NCBI RefSeq assembly: GCF_000424325.1
Contig: NZ_AUJR01000030.1
Location: 1-64,000, forward strand
Direction: 5' to 3'
Length of the DNA: 64,000 nt
Source: [Clostridium] clostridioforme AGR2157
GTDB lineage: Bacteria > Bacillota > Clostridia > Lachnospirales > Lachnospiraceae
Positions 34,446 through 42,710 of the stretch are shown here, piece by piece (the stretch's first letter is position 1; each line of letters opens with the position of its first letter). The notes under the pieces are model-generated. The model did not search any database. It was not told the DNA's origin and saw only the letters and a program-made list of their open reading frames with translations. The position numbers were made by a program, and so were the translations under genes.

Positions 34446-34838
34446 TTAACGCTTGCTGAACTGCGGAGCGCGACGGGCTGCCTTGAGACCGTATTTCTTT
34501 CTCTCTTTCATTCTTGGGTCTCTTGTTAAGAAACCAGCTTTCTTCAGGGCTGGTCTGTAATCAGCGTCTACCTGAAGGAGAGCTCTGGAGATGCCGTGAC
34601 GGATTGCACCGGCCTGTCCTGTTGTGCCGCCGCCGCGAACATTAACCATTACATCGAATTTATCAGTAGTCTCAGTAGCTACTAATGGCTGGCGAACAAT
34701 AACCTTTAAAGTCTCAAGACCAAGATACTCATTGATATCTCTCTTGTTGATGGTGATGTTGCCGGTACCTGGTACTAAATATACTCTGGCGATGGATTTT
34801 TTTCTTCTGCCTGTTCCGTAAAATTTTGCGTTAGCCAT
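34446..34838 (-). CDS. rpsI: Ribosomal protein S9
   Basis: S9 is a small-subunit head protein whose C-terminal tail reaches the P-site tRNA. The 130-residue chain starts [19 protein letters not shown] and ends with the required basic tail RRAPQFSKR, so the gene is intact although an element lies just beyond it. The start at 34838 is preferred to 34856; the six extra residues are not part of the family. Confidence 0.97.
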   Translation of the reverse strand: MANAKFYGTGRRKKSIARVYLVPGTGNITINKRDINEYLGLETLKVIVRQPLVATETTDKFDVMVNVRGGGTTGQAGAIRHGISRALLQVDADYRPALKKAGFLTRDPRMKERKKYGLKAARRAPQFSKR

Positions 34839-34862
34839 GATACTTTCTTCCTCCAATCCTCA

Positions 34863-35291
34863 TTAAAATGTTAAAACTTCTGGTTTCTGTGCTGCCTGCT
34901 CATGGTCTGGGCCTGCATATACATGAAGCTTGCCGAACATGCTTCTTCCCAGAGGTCCCTTTGGAAGCATACCCTTAACTGCTAACTCGATAACCCTCTC
35001 AGGCTTCTTAGCCATCAATTCACGCAGGGTTGTCTCTCTCATACCGCCTACGTAATCAGAGTGATTGTAATAAATCTTCTGATCTAACTTCTTGCCGGTT
35101 ACTTTAATCTTCTCAGCGTTCACAACGATTACATAATCGCCGCAATCCATATGAGGTGTGAAAATCGGCTTGTTTTTTCCTCTTAAAACCTTTGCTATCT
35201 CTGAAGACAGACGTCCTAATGTATATCCTGTAGCATCAACTACATACCATTTTCTTTCAATTGTCGCTGGACTAGCCATAAAACTCTTCAT
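34863..35291 (-). CDS. rplM: Ribosomal protein L13
   Basis: L13 is an early-assembly large-subunit protein. The 142 residues read [20 protein letters not shown] at the start and contain [22 protein letters not shown] and the [18 protein letters not shown] segment of the family. The gene forms an operon with rpsI (24 nt gap) and is preceded by a promoter and a leader of about 145 nt, the usual place of an L13-binding autoregulatory RNA. Confidence 0.97.
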   Translation of the reverse strand: MKSFMASPATIERKWYVVDATGYTLGRLSSEIAKVLRGKNKPIFTPHMDCGDYVIVVNAEKIKVTGKKLDQKIYYNHSDYVGGMRETTLRELMAKKPERVIELAVKGMLPKGPLGRSMFGKLHVYAGPDHEQAAQKPEVLTF

Positions 35292-35436
35292 TGGTTAACC
35301 TCCTGTTAATCTCAACCTTGTTATGCACCTGACATCCAACGGATGCCCGCTATATGCCTGATAAATATGGGAAGTATTTATCAATCAAAGTGCTCACTCC
35401 GGGGCTTTGGATGAGCATTCTTTGCTAATGTCACAG
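35292..35436 (-). ncRNA. rplM leader, probable L13 autoregulatory RNA
   Basis: About 145 nt lie between the promoter and the rplM start. They contain paired segments such as GATAAATA/TATTTATC (around 35359-35383), GCTCA/TGAGC around a CCCCGG core, and GGCATCC/GGATGTC-like pairings near 35324-35346, followed by AGGAGG. Firmicutes carry an L13-binding leader here. I infer the same; the exact Rfam fold was not computed. Confidence 0.5.
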
Positions 35437-35442
35437 TTTTAT

Positions 35443-35471
35443 ATTATATAATACCAAACACTCCCTGTCAA
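35443..35471 (-). promoter_or_regulatory. rplM promoter, consensus match
   Basis: On the minus strand TTGACA (rc of 35466-35471), exactly 17 nt, and TATAAT (rc of 35443-35448): a full-consensus sigma-A promoter, fitting a ribosomal operon. Confidence 0.9.
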
Positions 35472-35484
35472 CCACTTCGCAAAG

Positions 35485-35520
35485 AAAAAATGCCGAATAA
35501 ACAAAGATAATCCGGCATTT
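35485..35520 (-). terminator. truA operon terminator
   Basis: On the minus strand AAATGCCG and CGGCATTT enclose an AT-rich loop and are followed by TTTTC. It overlaps the truA stop codon. Confidence 0.75.
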
Positions 35521-36262
35521 ACAGCTCATATTTCATTTCTATCAGTGTAAGCCCCCTGGCAGGCGCCGTGGGTCCTGCTGCCCGCCGGTCCTTTGCCTCC
35601 AGAATGGAGGGCATATCCTCTGCCCGTATGCGGCCTGCTCCCACGGCCATCAGGGTCCCGGCAATGATGCGCACCATATTATACAGAAAACCGTTGCCGG
35701 TCACGCGTATGGTAATGATATCATCGTCATTTCTCGTTACATCAATCTTATAGATGGTCCTTACCGTATCCGTCACCTGGGTGCGGACACTGCAGAAGCT
35801 TTTAAAATCATGTTCTCCGGCCAGCATATTTGCAGCAGCCTGCATCCTGTCCACATCCAGCTTATAATAACAGAAATGGGAGTACAGGCGCTCCATGGGC
35901 ATGTTGATTCTCCGGTTTAAAATCCTGTATTCATATGTCTTGATACAGGTACATTTCCTGGGATGCCAGTCAGAGGGCACCTCCTCGGATACCTGAACCC
36001 GGATGTCCTCCGGAAGCCTCTGGTTCAGGGCCATGCAAATCTTATCCGGCGGCATCTGGCTTTGTGTGTCAAAGACAGCCACATTTCCCCTTGCATGGAC
36101 TCCTGAATCTGTCCTGCTGGCACCTATGACCTGGATGGGCTCCCTCATAAGCTGGGTAAGGGCTTCATTCAGAACAGATTCTATGGTCACTGCCCCCGGC
36201 TGTATCTGCCAGCCGTGATATTGTGTGCCGTCATAGGCAACCACAAGCCGTATTCGTTTCAT
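35519..36262 (-). CDS. truA: tRNA pseudouridine(38-40) synthase TruA
   Basis: TruA converts U38-U40 of the anticodon stem to pseudouridine. The 247-residue protein begins IRLVVAYDGTQYHGWQIQPG, has the catalytic Asp in GASRTDSGVHARGNVAVF (D57), KTYEYRIL, HDFKSFCS and the end VTGNGFLYNMVRIIAGTL. It follows ecfT by 38 nt in the conserved order ecfA1-ecfA2-ecfT-truA-rplM-rpsI. Confidence 0.95.
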   Translation of the reverse strand: MKRIRLVVAYDGTQYHGWQIQPGAVTIESVLNEALTQLMREPIQVIGASRTDSGVHARGNVAVFDTQSQMPPDKICMALNQRLPEDIRVQVSEEVPSDWHPRKCTCIKTYEYRILNRRINMPMERLYSHFCYYKLDVDRMQAAANMLAGEHDFKSFCSVRTQVTDTVRTIYKIDVTRNDDDIITIRVTGNGFLYNMVRIIAGTLMAVGAGRIRAEDMPSILEAKDRRAAGPTAPARGLTLIEMKYEL

Positions 36263-36300
36263 TCATCCTACCTTCCTGTTTCTGCAGCGCAATGCTCGTT

Positions 36301-37101
36301 TTAGAGATAAACCCTGGACGCTATAATGACCACAAAATACAGAGCATATATCATATAGGCATCATGGTCCGCCTGGCGGTACTGAAGGGGTTTCATCTTT
36401 GTGCGGCCGTCGCCGCCGCGGTAACAGCGGGCTTCCATAGCCATGGCCAGGTCTGTGGCCCTGCGGAAGGCGGAAATAAACAGCGGCACCAAAAGAGGCA
36501 CCATGGCCTTTGCCTTCTGTATCAGATTGCCGGTCTCAAAATCAGCTCCCCTGGCCATCTGGGCCTTCATGATTTTATCGGTTTCCTCCACCAGAATCGG
36601 AATGAATCTGAGGGCAATGGACATCATCATGGCAACCTCGTGGATCGGCACCCCGAACCGCTTCAGGAAGCCAAGGCCCTTCTCCAGACCGTCTGTCAGC
36701 TGGTTCGGCGTAGTGGTCAGCGTCATGACGGATGAACCAACAACCAGATAGATAAGCCTCAGACCCATAAAAAAGGCCATGCGCACGCCCTCAAAGGTTA
36801 TCTTGAAAATCCAGAACTTAACCAGTATGCGCCCGTCTGTGAGGAACAGGTTAAAGCTGACACTGATCAGCAGCAGAATCACGATAGCCTTCAGGCCCCT
36901 GAGTATAAAACGCACCGGCACCTTGGTCAGCTTAATCACAGCTGCCAGCACCACCGTGGCAATGACATAACCCCATATATTGTTTGCAACAAACAAGGAG
37001 GCTATGAACACCATAGTACCAAAAAGCTTTGTCCTGGGGTCCAGTCTATGAACTGCCGAGTCCACCGGATAGTACTGGCCCAAAGTAATCTCTCTAAACA
37101 T
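36301..37101 (-). CDS. ecfT: Energy-coupling factor transporter transmembrane protein EcfT
   Basis: EcfT is the membrane scaffold that joins the two ATPases to vitamin-specific S-components. The 266 residues have five or six hydrophobic helices and the conserved PVDSAVHRLDPRTKLF opening. Coupling helices contain the Ala-Arg-Gly motif in MKAQMARGADFE and in the later MAMEARCYRGG. It overlaps ecfA2 by 8 nt. No S-component gene is in the window, as expected for the shared group II module. Confidence 0.93.
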   Translation of the reverse strand: MFREITLGQYYPVDSAVHRLDPRTKLFGTMVFIASLFVANNIWGYVIATVVLAAVIKLTKVPVRFILRGLKAIVILLLISVSFNLFLTDGRILVKFWIFKITFEGVRMAFFMGLRLIYLVVGSSVMTLTTTPNQLTDGLEKGLGFLKRFGVPIHEVAMMMSIALRFIPILVEETDKIMKAQMARGADFETGNLIQKAKAMVPLLVPLFISAFRRATDLAMAMEARCYRGGDGRTKMKPLQYRQADHDAYMIYALYFVVIIASRVYL

Positions 37102-37972
37102 TTTTATCCCTGCTGCTTTCTGTCAGTTTATTCCTCAGCGCCAGAATAGCCTCCCTGGCCTCTGCTACTGTGGTAATACCATCGTCAATATCAATGCCCC
37201 TGGCCTTCAGGTCATGGACCAGATAGGTTATCTGGGGCGCAGCCAGTCCCATGGTCTCCAGTTCCCTGTAATGGCGGAATACCTCCTTTGGCGCACCGTC
37301 AAACACCTTCTGCCCATGGTTCATCACAATAAGCCGGTCCGCATACCTGGCTACATCCTCCATGCTGTGGGAAACCAGTATGATGGTCATATGGCGGTCC
37401 CTGTGAAGCCTGTCAATCTGGTCCAGAATCTCATCTCTTCCCCTTGGGTCCAGACCAGCCGTTGGCTCGTCCAATATAAGGACCTCCGGATCCATGGCCA
37501 GCACGCCGGCTATGGCCACCCGCCGTTTCTGACCGCCGGACAGCTCGAAGGGAGACTGCTTATAATAAGAAGGATCCAGCCCCACCTGCTCCAGGGCTTT
37601 CTCTGCCCTGGCTTCAGCCTCCTCCCTGCTCAGTCCCTGATTCTTAGGTCCAAAGCATACATCTGTCAGCACATCCACTTCAAAAAGCTGGTGCTCCGGA
37701 TACTGGAACACCAGGCCCACCTTGCTCCTCAGCTGCTTCATGTCATAGCCCTGGCTGTAGATATTCTCCCCATTGTAGTAGAGTTCGCCTGCGCTGGCTC
37801 TTATCAGCCCGTTTAAATGCTGAATCAGGGTGGATTTTCCCGATCCTGTATGTCCAATCAGTCCTACGAATTCCCCGTCCTCAATCTCCAGATTCACGTC
37901 AAACAGGGCATGCTGTTCAAAAGCCGTGCCGCCGCCATATACAAAATTCAAATCAACTGCTTTTATTGACAT
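37094..37972 (-). CDS. ecfA2: ECF transporter ATPase EcfA2
   Basis: This 292-residue ABC ATPase powers vitamin uptake with EcfA1 and EcfT. It shows Walker A GHTGSGKST (39-47), the Q-loop FQYPEHQLFE, the signature LSGGQKRRVAIAGVLAM and Walker B VLILDEPTAGLDP with HS in LVSHSMEDVARYADR. GGGTAFEQHALFDVNLEI in the N-terminal strand region fits the EcfA2 branch. It lies 17 nt after ecfA1. Confidence 0.93.
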   Translation of the reverse strand: MSIKAVDLNFVYGGGTAFEQHALFDVNLEIEDGEFVGLIGHTGSGKSTLIQHLNGLIRASAGELYYNGENIYSQGYDMKQLRSKVGLVFQYPEHQLFEVDVLTDVCFGPKNQGLSREEAEARAEKALEQVGLDPSYYKQSPFELSGGQKRRVAIAGVLAMDPEVLILDEPTAGLDPRGRDEILDQIDRLHRDRHMTIILVSHSMEDVARYADRLIVMNHGQKVFDGAPKEVFRHYRELETMGLAAPQITYLVHDLKARGIDIDDGITTVAEAREAILALRNKLTESSRDKNV

Positions 37973-37989
37973 CCTTTATCTCCTTCTCT

Positions 37990-38844
37990 CTATCTCAGAA
38001 GGGGTACCAGCTGTTCCACCAGCTCTTCCCTGCTAAGGATTCCATCTGTAAGGGGCATCCCTGCCTCCCTAAGCTCCTCGGCCAGTTCTGTCACCTGGGG
38101 CACGTCCAGCCCATGGCTCTTCAGCTCTTTGACCCTGGAGAATATCTCCCTTGGCTGTCCGTCCATGACAATCCTGCCGTCGTCCATGACGATGATTCTG
38201 TCAGCTTCAATGGCCTCCTCCATATAATGGGTAATCAGCAGGACCGTGATGCCTTCTGTCCGGTTTAACTCATGTATGGTCCGTATGACCTCCCTGCGGC
38301 CGTTAGGGTCCAGCATGGCAGTGGGCTCGTCCAAAATAATACACTCCGGCTTCATGGCCATGACGCCTGCTATGGCCACCCTCTGCTTCTGGCCTCCGGA
38401 AAGCTTATTGGGGGACTGGAGCCGGTAGGCGGTCATTCCAACTGCTTTCAGGCTCGCCTCCACACGCTTCCATATCTCTTCCGTGGGCACGCCTATATTC
38501 TCCGGTCCAAAGCCCACATCCTCCTCCACGATATTGCCAATGATCTGGTTATCCGGATTCTGGAACACCATGCCGGCGGTCTTGCGCACATCCCAGATAT
38601 GTTCCTCATCCCTGGTATCCATATCTCCCACCCATACGGTTCCCTCCGTGGGCAGCAGGAGACCGTTGACATGTTTGGCCAGAGTAGACTTGCCGGAACC
38701 ATTATGGCCCAGCACAGCCACAAAATCTCCCCTTTTTATATCCACATCCACACCGTCAATGGCCCGGTTCACTTCTTCTATATTTTCTTCCTCATCGCGC
38801 CTGATATACTCATATACCAGCTTTGCAGCTTTAACGATTCCCAT
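37990..38844 (-). CDS. ecfA1: ECF transporter ATPase EcfA1
   Basis: The 284-residue partner ATPase has Walker [10 protein letters not shown], the Q-loop [23 protein letters not shown] typical of EcfA1, signature [17 protein letters not shown], Walker [14 protein letters not shown] and [13 protein letters not shown]. EcfA1 and EcfA2 form an asymmetric dimer. As first gene of ecfA1-ecfA2-ecfT-truA it normally follows rplQ directly; here wall-protein genes lie between. Confidence 0.93.
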   Translation of the reverse strand: MGIVKAAKLVYEYIRRDEEENIEEVNRAIDGVDVDIKRGDFVAVLGHNGSGKSTLAKHVNGLLLPTEGTVWVGDMDTRDEEHIWDVRKTAGMVFQNPDNQIIGNIVEEDVGFGPENIGVPTEEIWKRVEASLKAVGMTAYRLQSPNKLSGGQKQRVAIAGVMAMKPECIILDEPTAMLDPNGRREVIRTIHELNRTEGITVLLITHYMEEAIEADRIIVMDDGRIVMDGQPREIFSRVKELKSHGLDVPQVTELAEELREAGMPLTDGILSREELVEQLVPLLR

Positions 38845-39009
38845 ATGCGTCCTTTCAAAACCTTCGTACTGCTACGTTTCTCAATTTTAGTTGATATTAC
38901 TATAGAAGTCAAGAGCAGCGGCGCAATAATCCCATTCCAGGACCATGGCTGCGGCAAAAACCAGCGTCAGCTGCAAAACCGGGCCCGGGCGGAAGGATAT
39001 CCATATGGT

Positions 39010-39048
39010 AAAAAAATCCCCTGAGAGTTTTTAAGCTCACCGGGGATT
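39010..39048 (-). terminator. Terminator of the wall-binding protein gene at 39131
   Basis: On the minus strand AATCCCC and GGGGATT pair, with GTGAG/CTCTC inside, followed by TTTTTTT. The 38849-39009 gap before ecfA1 shows no other feature. Confidence 0.85.
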
Positions 39049-39130
39049 CGCTTTGTGACAAAATGTATACAGCGTATTTTCTTTTCTTGTTACTCTATCT
39101 GCCGCTTTTCCATATCCAACTATCTGTGCG

Positions 39131-40117
39131 TCACTGCACCCAGGCCCCGTCATCCCCCACATAATACCCATCCGGTGTGGTGGTGTCATAATACATGGCT
39201 CCGTCGTCTCCGCAGTAATACCATCTCCCGTTCCAGTCAATCCAGCCCGTTACCATGTATCCCGCAGCATTGAAGAAATACCACCTGTCATCAATATATT
39301 GCCAGTTATTCACCGTATAACTCTTATCCGCATTGCAATACCACCAGCCCACCGTATCCCTGAGCCATGCGCCTTTGTAATTGGATGAGGATGAGCCGTA
39401 TGTCCTTCTGCCATCGTTGATTTCATCCGCTTCCTCAGATGAGACATACCAGGAATCGGATTCCTCCCAGCTTCCCTTGTCAGAGGAGCTGTACACGGCC
39501 CTGACCTTAAACATATAGTCACCGCTTTTTGTTATATAACCGGAAAAATCATAACTGGTATCCGAGGTTGTAAGTACGGAGGTCACGGAATTATCGTTGC
39601 GGTAAAGCCTTACCTCGTATTTCCTTGCGTCCCCGCTGTCCTCCCATGAGGCCATGCCGTCGGATTCATCCCATTCCAGCCCGTAGACATCCAAATCATA
39701 TCCGCTGTCACTGCCGTCCAGGGAATCCAGAGTAATGTATACAATCAAGGTGCTGCTCTTTCTGGTAACAGATGTAACTTTGCCCTCTGCCCCTCTTAAG
39801 TCCACATCATTTTTAGACAGACCGGAAGAAAAGTAATAATCCTCCTCTGCCTCCACCGTGACCTTAAGCTTTGGCTTATCGCCGTCATCCCATCCATTTT
39901 TAGGCTCATTGGTTATCTCTATATCGTCCACATAATAGTCGCCGGAATCGCAGGTCACATCCACATCGCCGGAACTGTCACCTGCCTCAATATTCGACTC
40001 TACATCCAGGGATATACTGTCTATCTCTGTCCTTGTGGATGCCATGGCCGTCCCGCACATTAACATCAGCAGCGCCCCTGACATCCAAATGACTGCCTGC
40101 TGTTTCAGTCTCCTCAT
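39131..40117 (-). CDS. Secreted cell-wall-binding protein with an N-terminal Ig/FN3-like region
   Basis: The 328-residue protein has a signal peptide (VIWMSGALLMLMCGTAMAS). An acidic beta-rich domain (about 27-150) starts with IDSISLDVESNIEAGD. An FN3-like segment (about 155-225) contains MASWEDSGDARKYEVRLYRND and GDYMFKVRAVYSS. Choline-binding-type repeats (about 245-328) contain GWWYCNADKSYTVNNW, DRWYFFNAAGYMVTGW and GRWYYCGDDGAM. It is a paralog of the protein at 40469. Ligand and role are unknown; wall anchoring is inferred from the repeats. Confidence 0.82.
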   Translation of the reverse strand: MRRLKQQAVIWMSGALLMLMCGTAMASTRTEIDSISLDVESNIEAGDSSGDVDVTCDSGDYYVDDIEITNEPKNGWDDGDKPKLKVTVEAEEDYYFSSGLSKNDVDLRGAEGKVTSVTRKSSTLIVYITLDSLDGSDSGYDLDVYGLEWDESDGMASWEDSGDARKYEVRLYRNDNSVTSVLTTSDTSYDFSGYITKSGDYMFKVRAVYSSSDKGSWEESDSWYVSSEEADEINDGRRTYGSSSSNYKGAWLRDTVGWWYCNADKSYTVNNWQYIDDRWYFFNAAGYMVTGWIDWNGRWYYCGDDGAMYYDTTTPDGYYVGDDGAWVQ

Positions 40118-40162
40118 ATCACACTCTCCCTTTCACTGCAAACCATAAACTGTACCTCTGCG

Positions 40163-40385
40163 TCAATGAATCCAGGCCCCACTGCCATCTAGTCCCATCC
40201 TGATAGGTAAAACGCCTTCCCTCCTGATAATCCCCCCAGGTACCGTCGGTAATGCCCGGTGCCCTCTGTGTCGTACTGGTTGGTAATCTCCAGCGTATAT
40301 GTGGTTTTAGCCTGAGCACTCATGCTCAGGCCAAATACCATCAAGCAACGGCAGCAGCTGTAAAACAAAATCTGCTTCTTTTCAT
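40163..40385 (-). pseudogene. Broken small wall-binding protein gene
   Basis: From ATG 40385 the frame starts a signal peptide (MKRSRFCFTAAAVA) and stops. The remaining signal (LMVFGLSMSAQAKTTYTLEI) and mature part (QYDTEGTGHYRRYLGG) are in the next frame, and the family ending LDGSGAWIH with its stop at 40163 is in a third. Two frameshifts therefore separate clear parts of one secreted protein, which is like its neighbours but shorter. It lies between two intact paralogs. Confidence 0.7.
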
Positions 40386-40468
40386 AGCATCTCCTTTCAA
40401 CTATCCTTCCTTTATCTATGAAAAATGCCGTCATATCTCTTTTTGCCACAAATCGCAAACCGCTTACC

Positions 40469-41719
40469 TTAATGCTGCCATACTCCATTGGCGTCTAACT
40501 GGAAACCGCTGATGGATGTGCTCACAGCCTTCTGCCCCTGTCCCGGATAGAAGTAGTACCAATTATCCTGGACCTTGTACCATCCCTCTACCATGGCGCC
40601 GCTTTCATTCATGAAATACGTCTTTCCGTCAATGGTGAGCCAGCTGTTCTTTACCATGGCGCCTTCCGGTCCGTCCTGGTTGGGATTCATATAATACCAA
40701 GTGTTATTGGACTTTACCCAGCCTGTCTTCATGTCGCCGTTTTCACCCAGGTAGTACCATCCGCTGTTGGTCTGTTTCCAGCCCGTTATCATCTTGCCGG
40801 CCTCATCGAACAGATACCATTTATCATTCCATCTCAGCCAGCCGTTTTTCTGGTAGTTGCCGTCAGGATATTTAAAATACCATGTGTCGCCTTCCTTGCG
40901 CCATCCAACGTCCGTGTTTCCTCCGCTGGGAGTACTGCCGTTGCCGCCTTCCTGTCCGGTGCCGTCAGAGACCTCGTCCTCAGCGATATATAAGTCTCCT
41001 GCTTCTGTCCATTCGCTCTTCTTACCGCGTTTTTTTTCCTCCTCTGTGTGGGGAACGGTTCTTACCTTAAAGGAATAATCACCTTCCTTGGTCATGTAGG
41101 GATAAAAATTATAGGATGTTCCCTTGTACTCCTCCAGCTTCTTGACAACGGATGAGCCGCGGTATAAATATACGTCATAGTATCCGGAACCGCCGTTCTC
41201 CGGTTCCTCCCATCTGGCTCTGCCCCGGGTATTACCCCATTCCGCGTCTTCCGGCGGGTCGTAGGTTCCCTTGATGCCGCTGGCCCTGATTACCACCTTA
41301 AGGTCGCTTCCGCTTTTGGATGCAGACACAAAGGTTCCTCCGCTGACGCTGACGCTTCCTGAACTGTAGCTGCTGCGGAAACGGTAATCATAATTACTGT
41401 TGCTGGAACTCTCCGGCTCCAGCCATACGGTTATCTTTGGCGTGTCGCCAATAGTCACCTCCTTATCATTGGACCACTCTGCTGACTGAACCCTGTATTT
41501 GTTCGATGAAGTGTATACCTTGTTCCCGCTGTCGCTGGAATCCGTTCCCAGGCTGTCACCATCATTGATTTCATCCCCTGAATCCAGGTCTATATCCACC
41601 TTCAAAGAGATGTTCGTGATATACTTATAATCAGATGATGCCAGGGACTGGATGGGCATCGCTGTAATCAGCGTACCGGTGGCCAGGGCCAGACATAACA
41701 ATCGCTTCATGCTTCTCAT
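40469..41719 (-). CDS. Secreted cell-wall-binding protein with an N-terminal Ig/FN3-like region
   Basis: The 416-residue protein starts with a signal peptide (MKRLLCLALATGTLITAMPI). It has a Ser/Asp-rich beta domain (ITNISLKVDIDLDSGDEIND), an FN3-like part (RARWEEPENGGSGYYDVYLYR, GDYSFKVRTV), a Gly/Ser linker and five or six aromatic wall-binding repeats (DTWYFKYPDGNYQKNGWL to DNWYYFYPGQGQ), ending LDANGVWQH. The same layout occurs in the protein at 39131. The start at 41719 has GGAGGAGG 9 nt upstream; the longer frame to 41902 runs through the rplQ terminator region and is rejected. Confidence 0.83.
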   Translation of the reverse strand: MRSMKRLLCLALATGTLITAMPIQSLASSDYKYITNISLKVDIDLDSGDEINDGDSLGTDSSDSGNKVYTSSNKYRVQSAEWSNDKEVTIGDTPKITVWLEPESSSNSNYDYRFRSSYSSGSVSVSGGTFVSASKSGSDLKVVIRASGIKGTYDPPEDAEWGNTRGRARWEEPENGGSGYYDVYLYRGSSVVKKLEEYKGTSYNFYPYMTKEGDYSFKVRTVPHTEEEKKRGKKSEWTEAGDLYIAEDEVSDGTGQEGGNGSTPSGGNTDVGWRKEGDTWYFKYPDGNYQKNGWLRWNDKWYLFDEAGKMITGWKQTNSGWYYLGENGDMKTGWVKSNNTWYYMNPNQDGPEGAMVKNSWLTIDGKTYFMNESGAMVEGWYKVQDNWYYFYPGQGQKAVSTSISGFQLDANGVWQH

Positions 41720-41858
41720 GAAATTCAACCTCCTCCAAGGATTCCCCCTTGCTGCACTTTCCTTGTTTCTTCTTTTCCTGGTTCTATTATAGACCAGGGG
41801 ACAGTTTTGCGTCAACTTACGATATTCTTGCGATATTTTCACGATTATTTCAGGAACT

Positions 41859-41892
41859 AAAAAAACTGCAGACACGTTTACCGTATCTGCAG
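41859..41892 (-). terminator. End of the ribosomal superoperon
   Basis: On the minus strand CTGCAGATACG and CGTGTCTGCAG pair around a short loop and are followed by seven T (rc of 41859-41865). It lies 23 nt after the rplQ stop. Confidence 0.92.
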
Positions 41893-41915
41893 CCTTCTGC
41901 ACGATTCCAATGGAA

Positions 41916-42452
41916 TTATACTAACTCAATCAGAACTTCCATAGCGCCATCACCCTTACGCTGGCCAATCTTAACGATTCTGGTGTAACCACCATTACGG
42001 CCTGCGTACTTTGGAGCAACGTCGTCAAAAATCTTAGCTACCAGGTCAACAGACTTGGTATTTTTCTTCCTTCCAGCAGCCTCCGCCGGAACTTCGGTTA
42101 CTCCGTAGAGAACCTTTAACATCTGCCTTCTGGCATGCAGTCTGGAAGGCAGATCCTTCTTGATTTCCTTCTCTACTTCATCGTATACGGTAACTTTCTT
42201 GCCGTCTACAACTTCCTTAACCCTCTTGCCGTCTTTGTCCTTGCGGGCAACCTTAGCGGTAACCTTTACAGTCTCGAAGTTGTCCTTCTCCTTAACTGCC
42301 ATGGCAATCAGGCCTTCTGCAACCTTGCGGATTTCCTTTGCACGGGTCTCAGTTGTCCTGATGTGTCCATGATATAACAGTGCTGTTACCTGGCTTCTGA
42401 TTAAAGCTTTTCTCTGGTCGGAAGTTCTTCCTAATTTTCTATATCCTGCCAT
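41916..42452 (-). CDS. rplQ: Ribosomal protein L17
   Basis: L17 sits near the exit of the large-subunit tunnel. The 178-residue chain opens MAGYRKLGRTSDQRKALIRS and ends GGYTRIVKIGQRKGDGAMEVLIELV. It is longer than the E. coli protein through a charged insert (about 65-110, DKDGKRVKEVVDGKKVTVYDE), as in other clostridia. The start at 42452 follows a GGAGG site; the upstream ATG is rejected. It is the last gene of the superoperon. Confidence 0.96.
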   Translation of the reverse strand: MAGYRKLGRTSDQRKALIRSQVTALLYHGHIRTTETRAKEIRKVAEGLIAMAVKEKDNFETVKVTAKVARKDKDGKRVKEVVDGKKVTVYDEVEKEIKKDLPSRLHARRQMLKVLYGVTEVPAEAAGRKKNTKSVDLVAKIFDDVAPKYAGRNGGYTRIVKIGQRKGDGAMEVLIELV

Positions 42453-42486
42453 TGTATTTTCCTCCATTATTGTGGAACACCTTCAC

Positions 42487-42709
42487 CATGCTTCTTTGGA
42501 CTTACTGGCATTGGCGTTTTCGCCCACTTATTCTATTTGGCTCTCTCAGTCATGCTTCTTTGGACTTACTGACCGGGAGTAAAGCTCCCTCACTGCAAAC
42601 TCCGCTTCGCTGCGTCTGCGCAGCGCTCCCTCACTGCGTTCGGTCGGTACGGGAATCGCAAACTCCGCTTCGCTGCGTCTGCGCAGCGCTCCCTCACTGC
42701 GTTCGGTCG
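42487..42709. repeat. Two nested direct duplications between rpoA and rplQ
   Basis: A 52-nt sequence occurs at 42595-42646 and again, identical, at 42658-42709, directly after the rpoA stop. A second 21-nt sequence (CATGCTTCTTTGGACTTACTG) occurs at 42487-42507 and 42551-42571. Both pairs have a period near 63-64. The 52-nt unit contains the palindromic core CTGCGCAG with flanking CGCTGCG, so the mRNA would form two like hairpins. The rest of the 258-nt gap holds no gene. Confidence 0.88.
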
Positions 42710-42710
42710 C

